A DNA stretch of 64,000 nucleotides from Aralia elata (taxonomy: Eukaryota > Streptophyta > Magnoliopsida > Apiales > Araliaceae). The notes beneath the pieces are model-generated. The model did no database searches. It saw nothing but the letters and a program-made list of their open reading frames with translations, and had not been told where the DNA came from. Of the stretch, positions 11,900 to 23,887 are shown piece by piece (position 1 is the stretch's first letter; each line of letters begins with the position of its first letter). The stretch spans positions 248,001 to 312,000 of the forward strand of contig JAVJAP010000103.1 in assembly GCA_034770075.1 (NCBI GenBank). Direction: 5' to 3'. A program made the position numbers and the translations under genes.

Positions 11900-14795
11900 A
11901 GTGTCATCCGATAAAGGCTCTCCTGTGTGTATGACATGTCATATGGGAAAGGCCTGCAGATTTCCCCTTGATAGTAGTTCTTTTTCTACAAAACATGTTA
12001 TTAAATTAATAATGTGTGATGTTTGGGGCCCAACTCCCCTGACTTCCTTGCATGGGAATAAATATTATGTTCTTTTTGTTGATGCCTTTACTAAATTTTT
12101 ATGGATTTATTTTATTAAGTTTCATAGTGAGGTTATCTCTAAATTATTGCAATTTCAATCTATGGTGGAACGTCTCTTTAATTCTAAAATTAAATATTTT
12201 CAAACTGACTGTGCAAAGGATTTTTCACCACTTAAGTCACATTTTTCTGAAAATGGTATCAGTCATCGTCTTTCTTACCCACACACTTCAATTTAAAATG
12301 GACTTGTTCAGAAGGATCACCATTATGTGGTTGAAATTGGCTTAACATTATTGGCACAAACCTCAGTCCAAATTTTTTTGGGACAATGCTTTTGAATGTG
12401 CAATTTACCTAATAAATCGAATGCCATCTCAAGTTAATAACAATCTTTCTCTTTTTCAAAAATTATTTTCTAAACCACCAAATTACAATTATTTTCTCAA
12501 AAATTTTGGGTGTTTATGTTTTCCTTTCTTGAGGTTGTATAATAAAAATAAATTAGAATACCATTTTATTCCTTGCATTTTTTTAGGCTATAGTGCTACT
12601 CACTTAAGATACTACTACTTTAAACTAAAATCACAAAAAATTTATCAATTTAGATATGTAAGATTTGACGAGAGTCGGTTTCCTTTTTCTCAACCACAAA
12701 CTTCGACTCCTTCATCTTTGCTAAATCAGTCTCGTATTCTTTTTCCATCCACTGTTTCCTCACTCGCTCGTCCATGGGCTTGTATACTGTCGGCCACCAT
12801 TCCATCTAACTCTTAATCTCCTCTTTCCACTATTGTTCCTTTATCCCCGTAATCTACTACCTTACTCAATCCCGACTGTCGAGTCCCTTTAGAAACACAC
12901 TTTTCGTCTCTATCTACTTCACTACCTCCCACGCCAGTTCTATTTCCCATCTCATTAGTCTCTAAATCCGCCTCAACTCCTGCTCCTAAAACTCATCTTC
13001 TTTCTTCTCTATATACCTCAACACCGCCCCTACGGAAAAATCACATATGACACCTCCAACCCCAACCCCTTCCCTAATTATTGTTCACTCGTCCCCATCC
13101 CCTGGTATTCTACGAGTACTTTAAGGTGATGCTCCTCACATGCATGACTCAGCTTTCTCGTCATAATCTTCTTCGCTTCATCTTGTTATTACAATTTAGT
13201 CGGCTCTACAACCAAAGCCTTTACAATAAATCTATCATATGGTTCTACGACATCATAGACAGACCCATAATACCTCCATCTTCACCACTGAGCCAACCTC
13301 ATTCTGAGCAGCAAATAACAATCATGTTTGGCATACAACAATGATAAAAGAACTCAACGCCTTACATAAAAATCAAACATGGGCATTGGTTCCTAAAACT
13401 CCTAAAATGAATATTAAGGCAAGAAGTGGGTTTTTCGAGTCAAGACACGTGTTGATGGTTCACTTGCGTGGTACAAGGCACGCCTCATTGCCAAAAGATA
13501 TCACCAGCAACCTTGGTTGGACTATTTTGAAACTTTTAGTCCGGTCATTAAATCCACGATTATTAGATTAATTATATCCTTAGTAATCACCAGAAAATGG
13601 CCCATTCGGCAACTCGATGTTAATAATGTTTTTCTCAATGAATTTTTAATTGAGGCTATCTATATGTAACAACCACAAGGCTTCATTGATGCCACACATC
13701 CAGATTATGTGTGTAAACTACAACAATCACTATATGGGTTAAAACAGGCATCTAGGGCCTGGTTTTCATGTCTTTCTTCTTTTCTCCTCGCTCATAATTT
13801 TATAGTCTCAAAATTATACTTATTTATTTATCTATAATGATTCTAACACTTACTTGTTCTTGTATATGTTGATTATATTTTAATTACAGGTAATTCAGGG
13901 CAATCTCTTTCTAGTCTGATTATTACTCTTGGTGTTAAGTTTTCCCTCAAAGACTAAGGCCCTTACACTACTTTTTGGGGGTTGAGGTTGTACAAAAGAA
14001 GGCTGGCCTACTCCTTTCTCAGAAAAAATATACCAAAAATATTTTAACCCATGCCTCTATGTCCTTTTGTAAACCCCAGTCCACTCAAATTTCCCCATTA
14101 GAAAAATTGTCAAAAAAATTAGGTATCTTGTTTGACAATCTACTCTATACTAATAATTGTTGGCTTACTTCAAAATCTGTAAATAAAGTCAGCCAGTTTA
14201 TGCACAAGCCCATAGTCATACATTGAGCTACTGTAAAACAAATTATGCGATACCTACAAGGAACTTTTTCCTATGGCTTGTTCTTTTCAGCTAGTGCCTC
14301 TCACACTCTACAAGATTTTACAAACGCGGAGTGGGCCGATAATATAGATGACTAAAAATCAACCGCTAGTAATGCAGTTTTATTGGGCAGCAACTAAATT
14401 TTTTGGGTTTCAGAAAAGCAACACATAGTTGCACATTCTTCTACAGAGTCTGAGTATAAAGCAATTGTCGATGTTATTGTTGACTTAAAATGGTTTTGTT
14501 CATTGCTTAAGGAATTAGGACTGCCTCTTCATCACATGCCTGTATTATGGTGTGATAATCTAGGGGCTTCATATCTTGCTTCCAATCTTATTTTTCATGC
14601 TCGTACAAAACACATTGAGATAGACTATCATTTTGTTCGTGAAATGGTTGCTAACAAATAGGTCTCTATTCAATTTCTTTCCTCTCAAGATAATGTTGCC
14701 AATGCTCTCACCAATCCCTTACCAACTAACCATTTTTTATACAACTGAACCATGCTCAAAGTACTTTCAAGGTTACCTTTTGGCTTGCGGGGGGA
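11900..14795 (+). pseudogene. pol: Ty1/copia integrase-RT-RNase H remnant, 5' truncated
   Basis: Plus-strand copia polyprotein missing gag, protease and the integrase zinc region. The first open piece (11901-12296) has the integrase core with MCDVWGPTPLTSLHGNKYYV, FVDAFTKFLWIY and FQTDCAKDFS. 12421-12680 is the integrase end with FGCLCFPFLR and PCIFLGYS. 13341-14220 covers RT in several frames, opening with LNALHKNQTWALVP; the QASRAWF region lies near 13750 and LYVDYILITG near 13865. 14224-14796 is RNase H with HSSTESEYKA, WCDNLGASYLAS and ARTKHIEIDYHFVRE. Multiple stops and frameshifts are present. The 5' end is cut exactly where the reversed copia LTR begins. Confidence 0.9.
14785..14795 (+). 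other. Polypurine tract
   Basis: TTGCGGGGGGA directly after the end of the RNase H remnant and just before the remnant 3' LTR. It would prime plus-strand synthesis. Confidence 0.65.
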
Positions 14796-14990
14796 TATCA
14801 ACACCAGCTAATAATCAACAATTAGTTAGGATTTTGTTTTTGAATTTCTGCAATTATCTCTTGTCAATCCTTGTTTTTGTAAATCTTTAATTTAGTCAAT
14901 CCCATGATTCTTGTCTGTACCAAATGTGATACTCATTTTTGTATATATAGGATACCACTCTTGTAAAAAAACTATTAATATAATACAAAA
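14796..14990 (+). mobile_element. Short 3' LTR remnant of the copia element
   Basis: Starts TATCAACACC after the PPT, has TGTATATATAGG (14941-14952, a likely TATA region) and ACTATTAATATAATACAAAAG before losing identity near 14990. The expected TG start is TA here. No second LTR is available for comparison, so the right edge is approximate. Confidence 0.5.
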
Positions 14991-15724
14991 GATCAATTTT
15001 ATCCCGTTCTATTCATAAGACATTATAAGATATTTGATGGCATCATGCCATATACTTTAATCCAAAAATGAAGAAGATAGCGACAATCTAAGCTATATCA
15101 AAATGGCTTGGAACGTGTTTAGTATATGGATACATGCCTAGGTGTTAAAGTTATATGATCCAAAGACCAAGAGGCAAGAACAATGATAATTAATTTTTTA
15201 TGCCACCTTCTACTTATATTGTATAAAGATATCTTTCTGAAGGTGTGACACTAGTGTTCATCGTGTACAATTAACTATTCTAAATCGAGTATACAACTAG
15301 AAAGAACAAACAAAAATGAGGCTTTTATACAATATCTACTGCCTTAGTCAATTGTCTCTTATCTTAGCTTGTGTAACACAGATTATATTACTTGCGAAGA
15401 ATTTGTTAATTAGAAGGAATGGCCAGAATTAGAAACTGAAAATTGATATCCGCTAAAATTAGTAGCTGACATGAAAAAAACACATGTCATCCGCTATTAA
15501 TAGTAGCGGACGTCGATCAGAATAAGGGTTTGGCTTTGTTAACTAGAGTTTAGGTTTACTAACTAGGGTTAAGAATTTATTAACCAGGGTTTAAGGTTTA
15601 TTAACCAAAGTATATGTATATATTTAATACCTAGATATCTCATATGTCATAATACTTTTTGAAGGGCTTCATAATTCTAAAGTTACAACCCAAACACATC
15701 TAAGTAACATTGGTCTAACACGAC
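14991..15724. other. Unassigned interval, no gene seen
   Basis: No convincing coding sequence. 15445-15510 holds two related inverted repeats built on TCCGCTA and TAGCGGA (the clearest at 15490-15510). 15535-15615 holds four loose copies of a TTAACYAGRGTTTA-like unit. The hairpins recall subterminal repeats of CACTA-type DNA transposons, but no terminal CACTA inverted repeat was found, so this is only a suggestion. Confidence 0.4.
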
Positions 15725-16849
15725 TGTTGGTTTATATATTTTTGGTTTTAATAATGACAAGTTGCTTTGTAGAGTTATATATTATTATCATCAAAAAGGA
15801 GGAGAATGCTGGTTTGTATGTTTTATTTTGTTTTAATGATTACAACATATTTTGTATAGAGATATTTTGTGATTTTTAGGTTTGGACGTTGGTCTAATCA
15901 TACATGGCTGCTAAGTGAGTATAGATTTCAAGTGGCCCTTCATGAAGAAAGAGTCCATAAAGACATTAATGGATTAGGTCTCTATGAAATCACTTAGGAA
16001 AATTTGTAAGTATTTGTAGCATAAGTCTTTAATTACAAGGCAACTTTTATTTGCTAAAAATTCTTTTTAATAAAGATTCAACTGCTGAAAATTCAAATTC
16101 AGAAGTTGGAAATTTTTATTTGGAAAATCAATTGAGCAATTATTTAGCTATGATTTCCAAAGATATATCAAATACAAGATCATGTTCTTAAAGTTAACTA
16201 AGCTGATTTTGATAAGATCTTATCTCTTATTTCATATTGTTGATTCTGTTAAATCTTATCCCTTAATTCAAGTTGTTTAGTTTTCAAATTCAAAATCTTT
16301 TCTTAACAACTTGACTCTTCTTCCCGTTGGGTTTGCTGAAATTGGGAAATTAGTTTTCTTTGTTTTTGGTCCTTATCTATATATATTTATCCCTTCTAGG
16401 TTAAAAGAAAAGGAGAACAAATTGACAAAAATAGTGCTTCAAAAGAACAATTTCTAGCAATTTGATTTTGCCTTGTTCTTAATTTCTTGTTGCTGGAAAT
16501 TCATAGATATTGTAATCATATTCGTTCTTGATTAAAACTTGTATACAATCCTAGTTTGGTTTGGTGATCTAGTGGTGGATAAGCTCGTAAAAGGAAGCTT
16601 TAAGGTTGCAGTGGTGCAAACGGTTGCAGAGGTGCAAAAAGTTACAATTGTACAACGGGGAAGTGGTATCTAAAAAAGTTCAGAGCTATTTGTACAAGGA
16701 GATATTTTGCAACTAATTTAATATTATTTTAATAAAAGGAGTCTCCAATACCAGTTGGTATTAGATGTGGATTAGGCCACTAGATTAGAGGGTAGGGGTT
16801 GAGCCACGTAAAAATCTTAGTGTTCTAGGTGTGCACATACTGAATTTCA
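15725..16849 (+). mobile_element. SIRE/Maximus-like copia LTR, first copy
   Basis: Begins TGTTGGTTTATATATTTTTGG after a possible PPT-less flank and ends CTGAATTTCA at 16849, two bases before the PBS. It matches the second copy at 19388-20830 over its length, but lacks about 270 bp near its 3' end (the part matching 20513-20805), with TTC shared at the deletion junction. Near its start the LTR opening is repeated: 15806 restarts the TGGTTTGTATGTTTT sequence after a PPT-like AAAAAGGAGGAGAAT. Confidence 0.85.
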
Positions 16850-16851
16850 TT

Positions 16852-16863
16852 TGGTATCAGATC
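16852..16863 (+). other. Primer-binding site, tRNA-iMet type
   Basis: TGGTATCAGATC, one mismatch from the initiator tRNA-Met complement, immediately after the LTR. The equivalent site in the second unit (from 20833) has decayed to TAGTATTAGAGC. Confidence 0.85.
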
Positions 16864-16909
16864 TTAGCTATACTAACGATTGTCTTTGCAAACTATACGG
16901 TAAGATTCT

Positions 16910-18458
16910 ATGGCACACCTTAATTTTGAAGATGGGCAGTCCACTATCAAGCCCCCATTGTTGCTCAGCAATGAGAATTTTAAAATCTGGAAATTCAGGA
17001 TGAAAATCTACCTCAAGAGGGATCCGTGGGAATGGTGGGTAGTTGATAACAAAGCCGTCATTCCAAGGCCTGATGATAGTAAACCAAAAACACTCGTGCA
17101 GATGGATAGTAATGAATTATACATAGTGTCTTACAACTCGAAAACCATGAATAACCTGCTGAGCAGAATTGTCCAAGCTGAAATTGATAGAGTATCATCT
17201 TGCAAAACAATAAAAAAAATCTGGGATACTATCATCATGAGCCATGAAGTAACGTCCAAAGTGAAAGAGGTGAAACTTAGCCTGTAAATGTAAGAGTATG
17301 AACTGTTGAAACTAGAGAAGAATGAGACAATCAAAGAAGCTCAAGCAAGGTTCGTTACTCTAATGCACTCTCTCTCAGTATGTTTGGGAGAAAATTTGAT
17401 CAAAGAGAAATTAATAGAAAGTTGCTAAAATTCATGCTCAAACGTTTCGCTCCAAAAGTCACCACTCTTCAAAACTCATCAACAATTAGTACCACGGAGA
17501 CACTTACATTGTTTGGAGAGCTTGAAGAATTTGAGAACCAACTCAGAAGATATGATAAAGAAGCGGAGACACCAATAAAGAAGACATTGGCACTTCAAGC
17601 TGAGAGCTGTCATAATGATCAATACGAAGATTTCGATGAAGAAAATTGAAATGCTCTCACGAAAACTCGAGAGACTACTCCAAAGGAAGAAACAAAGGAA
17701 GAATCAAAATGGTAGCTCAACTCTAATGAGTAAGTCCAAAATAGAACACTGCCCAACTCTGTTTCATGGGACTAGAAGATGATAATCAACTTAAAGTAAC
17801 CAATTTTCATGAAGCGTTTGAAATAACTATGTTTGATTATCTTGCTTTAAGAAATAAAAATCAACAACTCAAAAAGAAAACTACCTATTTAAAGAATTGC
17901 ATAAATGAGCTAATGAAAGAAGTAGAAACACTTATTGAAGAAAAACATGATATTGTTAAAGATTGTACATCAAGTGAAATGTCTAAGTTAAATGCGAAGA
18001 ATGATTATTTGGGTAACTATAAAAAAATTATGTATAATCATGCAAATCAATTACATGAAGAAAATGAATATCTTAAAAATAAAAATATAGTTTTATAAGA
18101 AAATTTAAATACGAGAGATGCATGCATAGATGCTTTTAATGATGAAAAAATGATGAATGTTCAACATGATGATAATGTAACAAATGCAAAAATAACATCT
18201 TTAAAAAGTGATCGTGCTAAATTTATGCAAGAAGAAGAGAACCAAAATATTATGTTAGGGGCACAAAGATCTAGTATTGAAAAACAAGGAATTGGATATA
18301 ATCATATTTTAAATAAATCCAATAATAATATTATAATAATTAATAGGAAACCAAGGCATAAACCACTTTATTGTTCACCAATTGTTACTTGCAAAAAATG
18401 TGATTTTAAAGGTCATTTTGATTCTAATTCTAATTGTAATAAAATTAAAATAAAATAA
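16910..18458 (+). pseudogene. gag: SIRE-like copia gag remnant, first copy
   Basis: The first piece (16910-17287) is the gag N-terminal domain: PPLLLSNENFKIWKFRMKIYL, DPWEWWVVD and KKIWDTIIMSHEV. A stop at about 17285 is followed by shifted frames (YELLKLEKNETIKEAQ, then 17380-17649) and an alpha-helical segment at 17766-18098 rich in Leu, Lys and Asn, probably coiled coil. The last piece (18150-18458) ends in CKKCDFKGHFDSNSNC, a zinc-knuckle-like CX2CX4HX6C with a longer last spacing than usual. It would package element RNA if intact. The start at 16910 follows the PBS by 46 bases. Confidence 0.85.
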
Positions 18459-19387
18459 ATTTGGGTAAAGAAATATGATTTATATGCTACTAACCCAAAA
18501 GGACCCAAGAAGATTTTGGTTCGAAAAAGACAGAGACTATTTGTTTATTTTGTTGATGTCTCCATGTCAAAAAGCTGACAAATAGTATTTTACTTTGGAG
18601 GTTATGTAGAATAACAGAATCAAGAAATCAGAAATCAACCATCTATATGCAGACAGCCTGACCCGTCAACTTCAGAAGAAGACAAATCAGATGAGCTTGA
18701 AAAAAAGATAGCTACATCCAGACAACTTGACGCGTCTACTTCAGAAGAGAAATCAGACAAACGTGCAGAACAAATAGAAGTGTCCAGATAGGGCAACCTG
18801 TCCACTTCAGAAGCAAAAATTAATATACCTGAGCATGAACTAGAAGAGAATATGTCCAATGTCAGACTTCCAAGATCATCTAGAAGAGTGAAAAATCATC
18901 CTCACAACCTGAGCATTAAAGACCTCAACATTGGAATGACCACAAGAAGAGCTTTTGAAGAGATTAGGTTATGAAAATACAAAATCCAAAGCTACACTAA
19001 AGAGCACAACTATCAAGATTTCTACAGGTAAAACAAAATATTGATATATAGGTAACAAAACACAAATGTATGATCATTTTGTTTACTTGCTATATGTGCT
19101 ATTGTTATAAGTATGCATCAGTTTCTTTTTTTATCCTTGTGCTTATTTTTGTTTAATGATGACAAAGGGGGGAAGATATCTAAATAACTAAATTGATATG
19201 AATTATTTTTTGTTGATGACAAAGGGGGAAGAGAGATATCTAAATTGATATGCATATGCTATAATTCATGAACAACTAAATAAATCAATTAACTTGCGCT
19301 TAATGATTAAATGCATGGTTTTAGGAAGAGCCATATATTTAAGAGAAGTTATACATTATAGTTTGTCATCATCAAAAAGGGGGAGAA
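18459..19387 (+). mobile_element. SIRE-like internal region with pol deleted
   Basis: Between gag and the second LTR only a scrap of pol is left. 18650-18970 encodes the linker that normally joins integrase to RT, with SNVRLPRSSRRVKNHPHNLSIKD-type sequence and three coding repeats. Protease, integrase, RT and RNase H are missing. 18980-19387 is AT-rich and carries at least three PPT-like tracts: GACAAAGGGGGGAAGAT near 19160, GACAAAGGGGGAAGAGAG near 19215 and CATCAAAAAGGGGGAGAAT ending 19388. Confidence 0.7.
18650..18810 (+). repeat. Triplicated 26-nt coding repeat
   Basis: Copies at 18650-18675, 18719-18744 and 18785-18810, spaced 69 and 66 bp (multiples of three). Each starts CAGAYA and ends in YGTCNACTTCAG or a close variant. 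In frame they read R-Q-x-D-x-S-T-S-E-E; the third has a TAG. The DNA forms an imperfect dyad resembling repeats in the gypsy LTR at 25269-25519. Confidence 0.85.
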
Positions 19388-20040
19388 TCTTGGTTTAAAT
19401 ATTTTTGATTTTAATGATGACAAGTTGTTTTGTAGAGTTATATATTGTCATTAACAAAAAAAGGGGAGAATATTAGTTTATATGTTTTGTTTTAATGATG
19501 ACAGCATATTTTGTATGAAGATGTTTTGTGATTTTCAGGTTTAGACGTTGGACTAATCATACATTGCTGCTAAGTGAGTATGGATTTCAAGTAGCCTTTT
19601 ATGAAGAAAGAGTCCATAAAGACACTATTGGATTAGGTCTCTAAGAAATCACTTAGGAAAATTTGTAAGTATTTCTAGCATGAATCTTTAACTGCAAAGC
19701 AATTTTTATTTGCTGGAAATTCTTTTTAATAAAGACTCAAGTGTTGAAAACTCAAATTCAAAAGCTGGAAATTTTTATTTGGAAATTAAATTAATTAAGC
19801 AATTATTTAGCTATGATTTCCAAAGATATATCAAAAACAAAATCTTTTCCTAAACGTTGATTGAGCTGATTTTGATAAGATCTTGTCTCTTATTTCATGT
19901 TGCTGATTCTGTTAATTAAATCTTATCCCTTAATTCAAGTTATTTAGTTTTCAAATTCAAAATCTTTTCTGAACAACTCGATTCTTCTTCCCGTTGGGTT
20001 TGTTGAAATTAGGGAATTAGTTTTCTTTACCATTGGTCCT

Positions 20041-20071
<31 letters not shown>

Positions 20072-20830
20072 GTAGATATATTTATATATATAACCCTTCT
20101 CGGCTAAAAGAAAAACGAATTGAGAAAAATAGTGATTCGAAAGAAAAGTTTCTAGCAATCTGATTTTGTCTTGTTCTTAATTTCTTGTTGCTAGAAATTC
20201 ATAGATATTGTAATCATATTTATTCTTGATTAAAACTTATATACGAGCCTAGTTTGGTTTGTGTGATTAAGTGGTGGATAGTTTGTACAAAGGAAGCTCT
20301 AAGGTTGAAGTGGTGTAAGAGGTTGCAGTTGTGCAAAACGGGTAATGGTGTCCAACAAAGTTCAAAGCTATTTGTACAAGGAGTTATTTTGTAACTAATT
20401 GAATATTATTTTAGTAAAAGGATCGAGTCTCCAATACCAGTTGGTATTGGATGTGGATTAGGCCACTAGATTAGAGGGTAGAGGTCAAACTATGTAAAAA
20501 TCTTAGTGTTCATGGTTTGCTGATTAACTTGTGTGGTTTGTTTAATTTTGCATTATATCACTGTTCATATATTAATTAAAATCAAAGAAGGTTCTGCATT
20601 ATACTTAACAGGTACTATTGTCTACATAGTTTAATACATTTCTTAGTTAAAATCAAAGAAGGTTCTACATTCCACTTAACAGATTCATATAAACACCTAA
20701 GCACACAAGTACCCTTGTCTGTATAGTTTCGAATAGCAGAAAATTTAAAAGTTTCATTGTTATTCAATTAAAACAGATACACTTATTCAACCCCCTCCCC
20801 CCCTTCTAGGTGTACAGACACTGAATTTCA
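19388..20830 (+). mobile_element. SIRE/Maximus-like copia LTR, second copy
   Basis: 1443 bp, starting TCTTGGTTTAAATATTTTTG (TG changed to TC) and ending CTGAATTTCA. It retains the ~270-bp segment missing from the first copy. It serves at once as the 3' LTR of the first internal region and the 5' LTR of the second. The duplicated LTR start after AAAAAAGGGGAGAAT is seen again at 19465-19485. Confidence 0.85.
20038..20095. repeat. (TA)n microsatellite
   Basis: Interrupted TA dinucleotide run with TGTA interruptions, inside the second SIRE-like LTR. The first LTR has only a short TATATATATT at the same place, so the run expanded after the copies separated. Confidence 0.9.
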
Positions 20831-20890
20831 TTTAGTATTAGAGCTTGACTCTATTAACAATTGTCTTTACAAACTGTAGGGTAAGATTTT

Positions 20891-21982
20891 ATGGTTCACC
20901 TTAATTTCCATAAAATTCAAGATGAAAATCTACCTCAAGAAGGATCCATGGGAATGGTGGGTAGTTGACAACGGACCCGTCATTATAAGGCATGCTGATG
21001 GAAGACCAAAAACACTCATAGAGATGGACAGTAATGAATTATACATGGTGTTTTACAACTCAAAATCTATGAATACCTTGCTAAGCGTAATAGTCCAAGC
21101 TGAAATTGATAAAGTATCATCGTGTAATACAACAAAAGAAATCTGGGATACTATCATCATGAGCCATGAAGGAATGTCTAAGGTGAAAGCGGTGAAACTC
21201 AGTCTTTTAATGTAAGAGTATGAACTGTTGAAACTAGAGAAGAATGAGACGATCAAAGAAGCTCAAGCAAGGTTCCTTACTCTAATGAACTCTCTCACTC
21301 TACTTGGGAGAAAAATTAGTCAAAGAGAAATTAATAAAAAGCTACCAAGGGCATGCCTAAATGTTTCGCTCCAAAAGTCACCGCTCTTCAAGACTCGTCA
21401 ATAATTAGTACCATGGAGACACTTACATTGTTTGGATAGCTTGAAGAATTTGAGAACCAGCTCAGAAGATATGATGAAAAAGAGGAGACACGAATAAAGA
21501 AGACAGTGACACTTCAAGCTGAGAGTAGTCATACTGATCAATACAAAGATTTTGATGAAAAAATTAAAATGCTCTCAAAAAAACTCGAGAGACTACTCTA
21601 AAGGAAGAATTAAAATGGTACTCAGCTCTAGTGAGTAAGTCCAAAACAGAACAAGAAAAAGAAATTGTCGAACTCTGTTTCATGGGACTAGAAGATGATA
21701 ATCAACTTGAGGCAACCAATTTTCATAAAGCTTTTGAAATAACTACGTCTGATTATCTTACATTAAAAAAATGAAAATCAACAACTCAAAAAGAAAACTG
21801 CCTATTTAAAGAATTGCGTAAATGAACTAATGAAAGAAGTAGAAACACTTATTGAAGAAAAACAGGATATTGTTAAAGATTGTACATCAAGTGAAATGTC
21901 TAAGTTAAATGCCAAGAATGATTATTTGGATAACTATAACAAAATTTTATATAATTGTGCAAATCAATTACATGAAGAAAAT
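20891..21982 (+). pseudogene. gag: SIRE-like copia gag remnant, second copy
   Basis: A second gag after the second LTR. The ATG at 20891 is followed by a deletion that removes about 20 codons and breaks the frame, so the recognisable domain opens at 20922 (MKIYLKKDPWEWWVVDN ... KEIWDTIIMSHEG, to 21215). The helical region follows in other frames, including 21830-21975. It is cut at 21982 by the reversed Athila-type LTR. AAAAT at 21978-21982 is the left half of the predicted TSD. It is closely similar to the first copy in both order and sequence. Confidence 0.85.
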
Positions 21983-23372
21983 TGTTGGTTGATTTCGCAA
22001 TCAATAAATACGTGCACATATACTCGGTCAACAAATAATAAAGTAATGAGTAGAGTATCGTTCCCACGAGGAATTAATTCTACTAATTTTTCAAACATCA
22101 ATTTTTTATCAAGTCAATCTTATTTAAATAGATGAATTAATTACAATTAAAAATTAAACTAAATACTAAAAAAATAACTAAATAATAAAATATAATTACA
22201 TACATAAATTACTCTAAGAATTCAATTTTATTTCATGCTTCATTCAAATCTCATAACTCTCCATTTAATTATACGGTCACGATAAATTGTTAACCGAAAA
22301 TTCGTTAGTATTTATACGCATCTCCCGATGGTCATACAAACATATCCTTTCTAAATCCACCACAATGGGAATAGAATTAGAAAGGAACATCCTAGCTAAA
22401 TAACTCACTAAATTCCTATATGAATTAAATTAACAAAGATTTTAAGCACATATTCTCTTTAGGTTACATATGGCATATAGGTATATTCCTATCCTATACA
22501 CAAATTATGAATTTCATCTCATGCAGAAAACACAAACATATGTTATCATATTCATATCTAACTCTAGATTTCATCTCCCGAATTCATCTAAAGAATCCCG
22601 TTATATGTTGGTCAGACAATTAATCAATAAGCACAAAATATAATAAGCCAATCCATATGGTGCCAATCAAATAGAAAGAAATTAAATTTAAACCACACAT
22701 GAGATTCCATCAAAATTTTAAATTAAAAACATGTTCATAGCAGATAAAATTATAATATACAACATATTCAACATCAATGAAAGACAAAAAATAAATAAGG
22801 TTTAGAAAAGAAAAATTATCTTCCGCAGGTCTTATATCTCCAAGCTTCATCAATCCATGGCCTCCATCAATGATGATATCTTATTTGCTCTTGAACTTGG
22901 AAGAGAATTAACCTCACATGGATTTCATTGGCTTTTTCCCATGCCTTTTACAATCCCAAAATAAGACTATTTATATGAGTTTATTTTTTCTAACCCTAAT
23001 AGAATTATAAACGTAATTAAAATTCTATACATAGTATCCTAATTTTAATAAACTACTATATACAATTCCTTTTTCAAATCTACTATTAATTCACATGCAA
23101 AAAGTAGGCTTTAGAGCATCCAAATTGGACTAGGAATCACCAAAATTTATCTCAACTCCAAAATAGAACGCGAGCTTCCTTCTGTATCCAGCGCTGGTCT
23201 TCATAAAAATTATAGAATTGCCACTACTTCCTTAAAAATTCCAGATTTGCCCCTCCTTTGTATTTTCCTAAAAAATAACATAAAAACAAATAAAATACAC
23301 TAAAATTATTTAAAGATAGCAAAATACTAAATCTAAAAGTTTTCAAATAATAGGTATAAAATCTACTCATCA
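21983..23372 (-). mobile_element. Athila-type LTR, reverse
   Basis: 1390 bp. On the plus strand it starts TGTTGGTTGATTTCGCAATC, the reverse complement of the LTR end seen at 42469 and 46386, and ends ACTCATCA, giving a sense start TGATGAG. It is flanked inwards by a PPT, so it is the 3' LTR of an element running leftwards whose remaining part should lie beyond the right edge of the window. Confidence 0.85.
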
Positions 23373-23887
23373 TATACCCCTAAACTTAAATATTTATTTG
23401 TCCTCAAGCAAAACACTAACAAAAACTATAAAAATAAAACTAAGACCAACTACACAAGCATTGAATTAAATTGAAATTAAACAGGTCATTCAAAGAATTT
23501 TGTTTTAAATGATTATTCCCAGAAAATTTTAAAAGCATGCAAAGCCTAAAAATTCAACATTTTATTAGTCATACCTTACTCAAGACCCTTTGTGTGCGTG
23601 AATCCAAATATATCAAGCTAGCAAAAAACTTAAGAAAGATCATATAATCAAACGTATCATAAAAGATATCAAAAAGGTTAGTATTACAACAAGAACTCTA
23701 TACGCTTACTCATCCATACCTCAAAGCAAATACGGAAAAACATAACTAGAGGATCCCAAGGTTTTAAAACATTTAAACCCCTTTTAACCCATCCCCACAA
23801 TTTTTTTCTTCTTTTTTTTTCTTTTTAATTTTTTTAATTTTTTAGTGAGTGCGTTTTACACTCCATCTCATTACATGTATTTATGAG
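23373..23887 (-). mobile_element. Athila-type 3' internal end
   Basis: Minus-strand sequence just upstream of the reversed LTR. It has the PPT (minus strand TTAAGTTTAGGGGTATA, 23373-23389) preceded by TTGCTTGAGGACAA, the same arrangement as at 44901-44940, and one copy of the GAGTGTAAAACGCACTC hairpin (23847-23863). A long T-rich plus-strand tract is at 23804-23845. It is interrupted at 23888 by a gypsy LTR; ATGAG (23883-23887) is the predicted left TSD half. Confidence 0.75.
23847..23863 (-). other. GAGYGTAAAACGCACTC hairpin, single copy
   Basis: Minus strand GAGTGTAAAACGCACTC. GTGT pairs with ACGC through one G-T wobble around an AAA loop. Homologous to the four copies at 44360-44547. Confidence 0.8.

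Noticed and set aside
15535..15615. Telomere-like TTTAGGG-type repeats
   Set aside because: The units (AACTAGGGTTAAG, ACCAGGGTTTAAGG) are loose and never form consecutive TTTAGGG copies.
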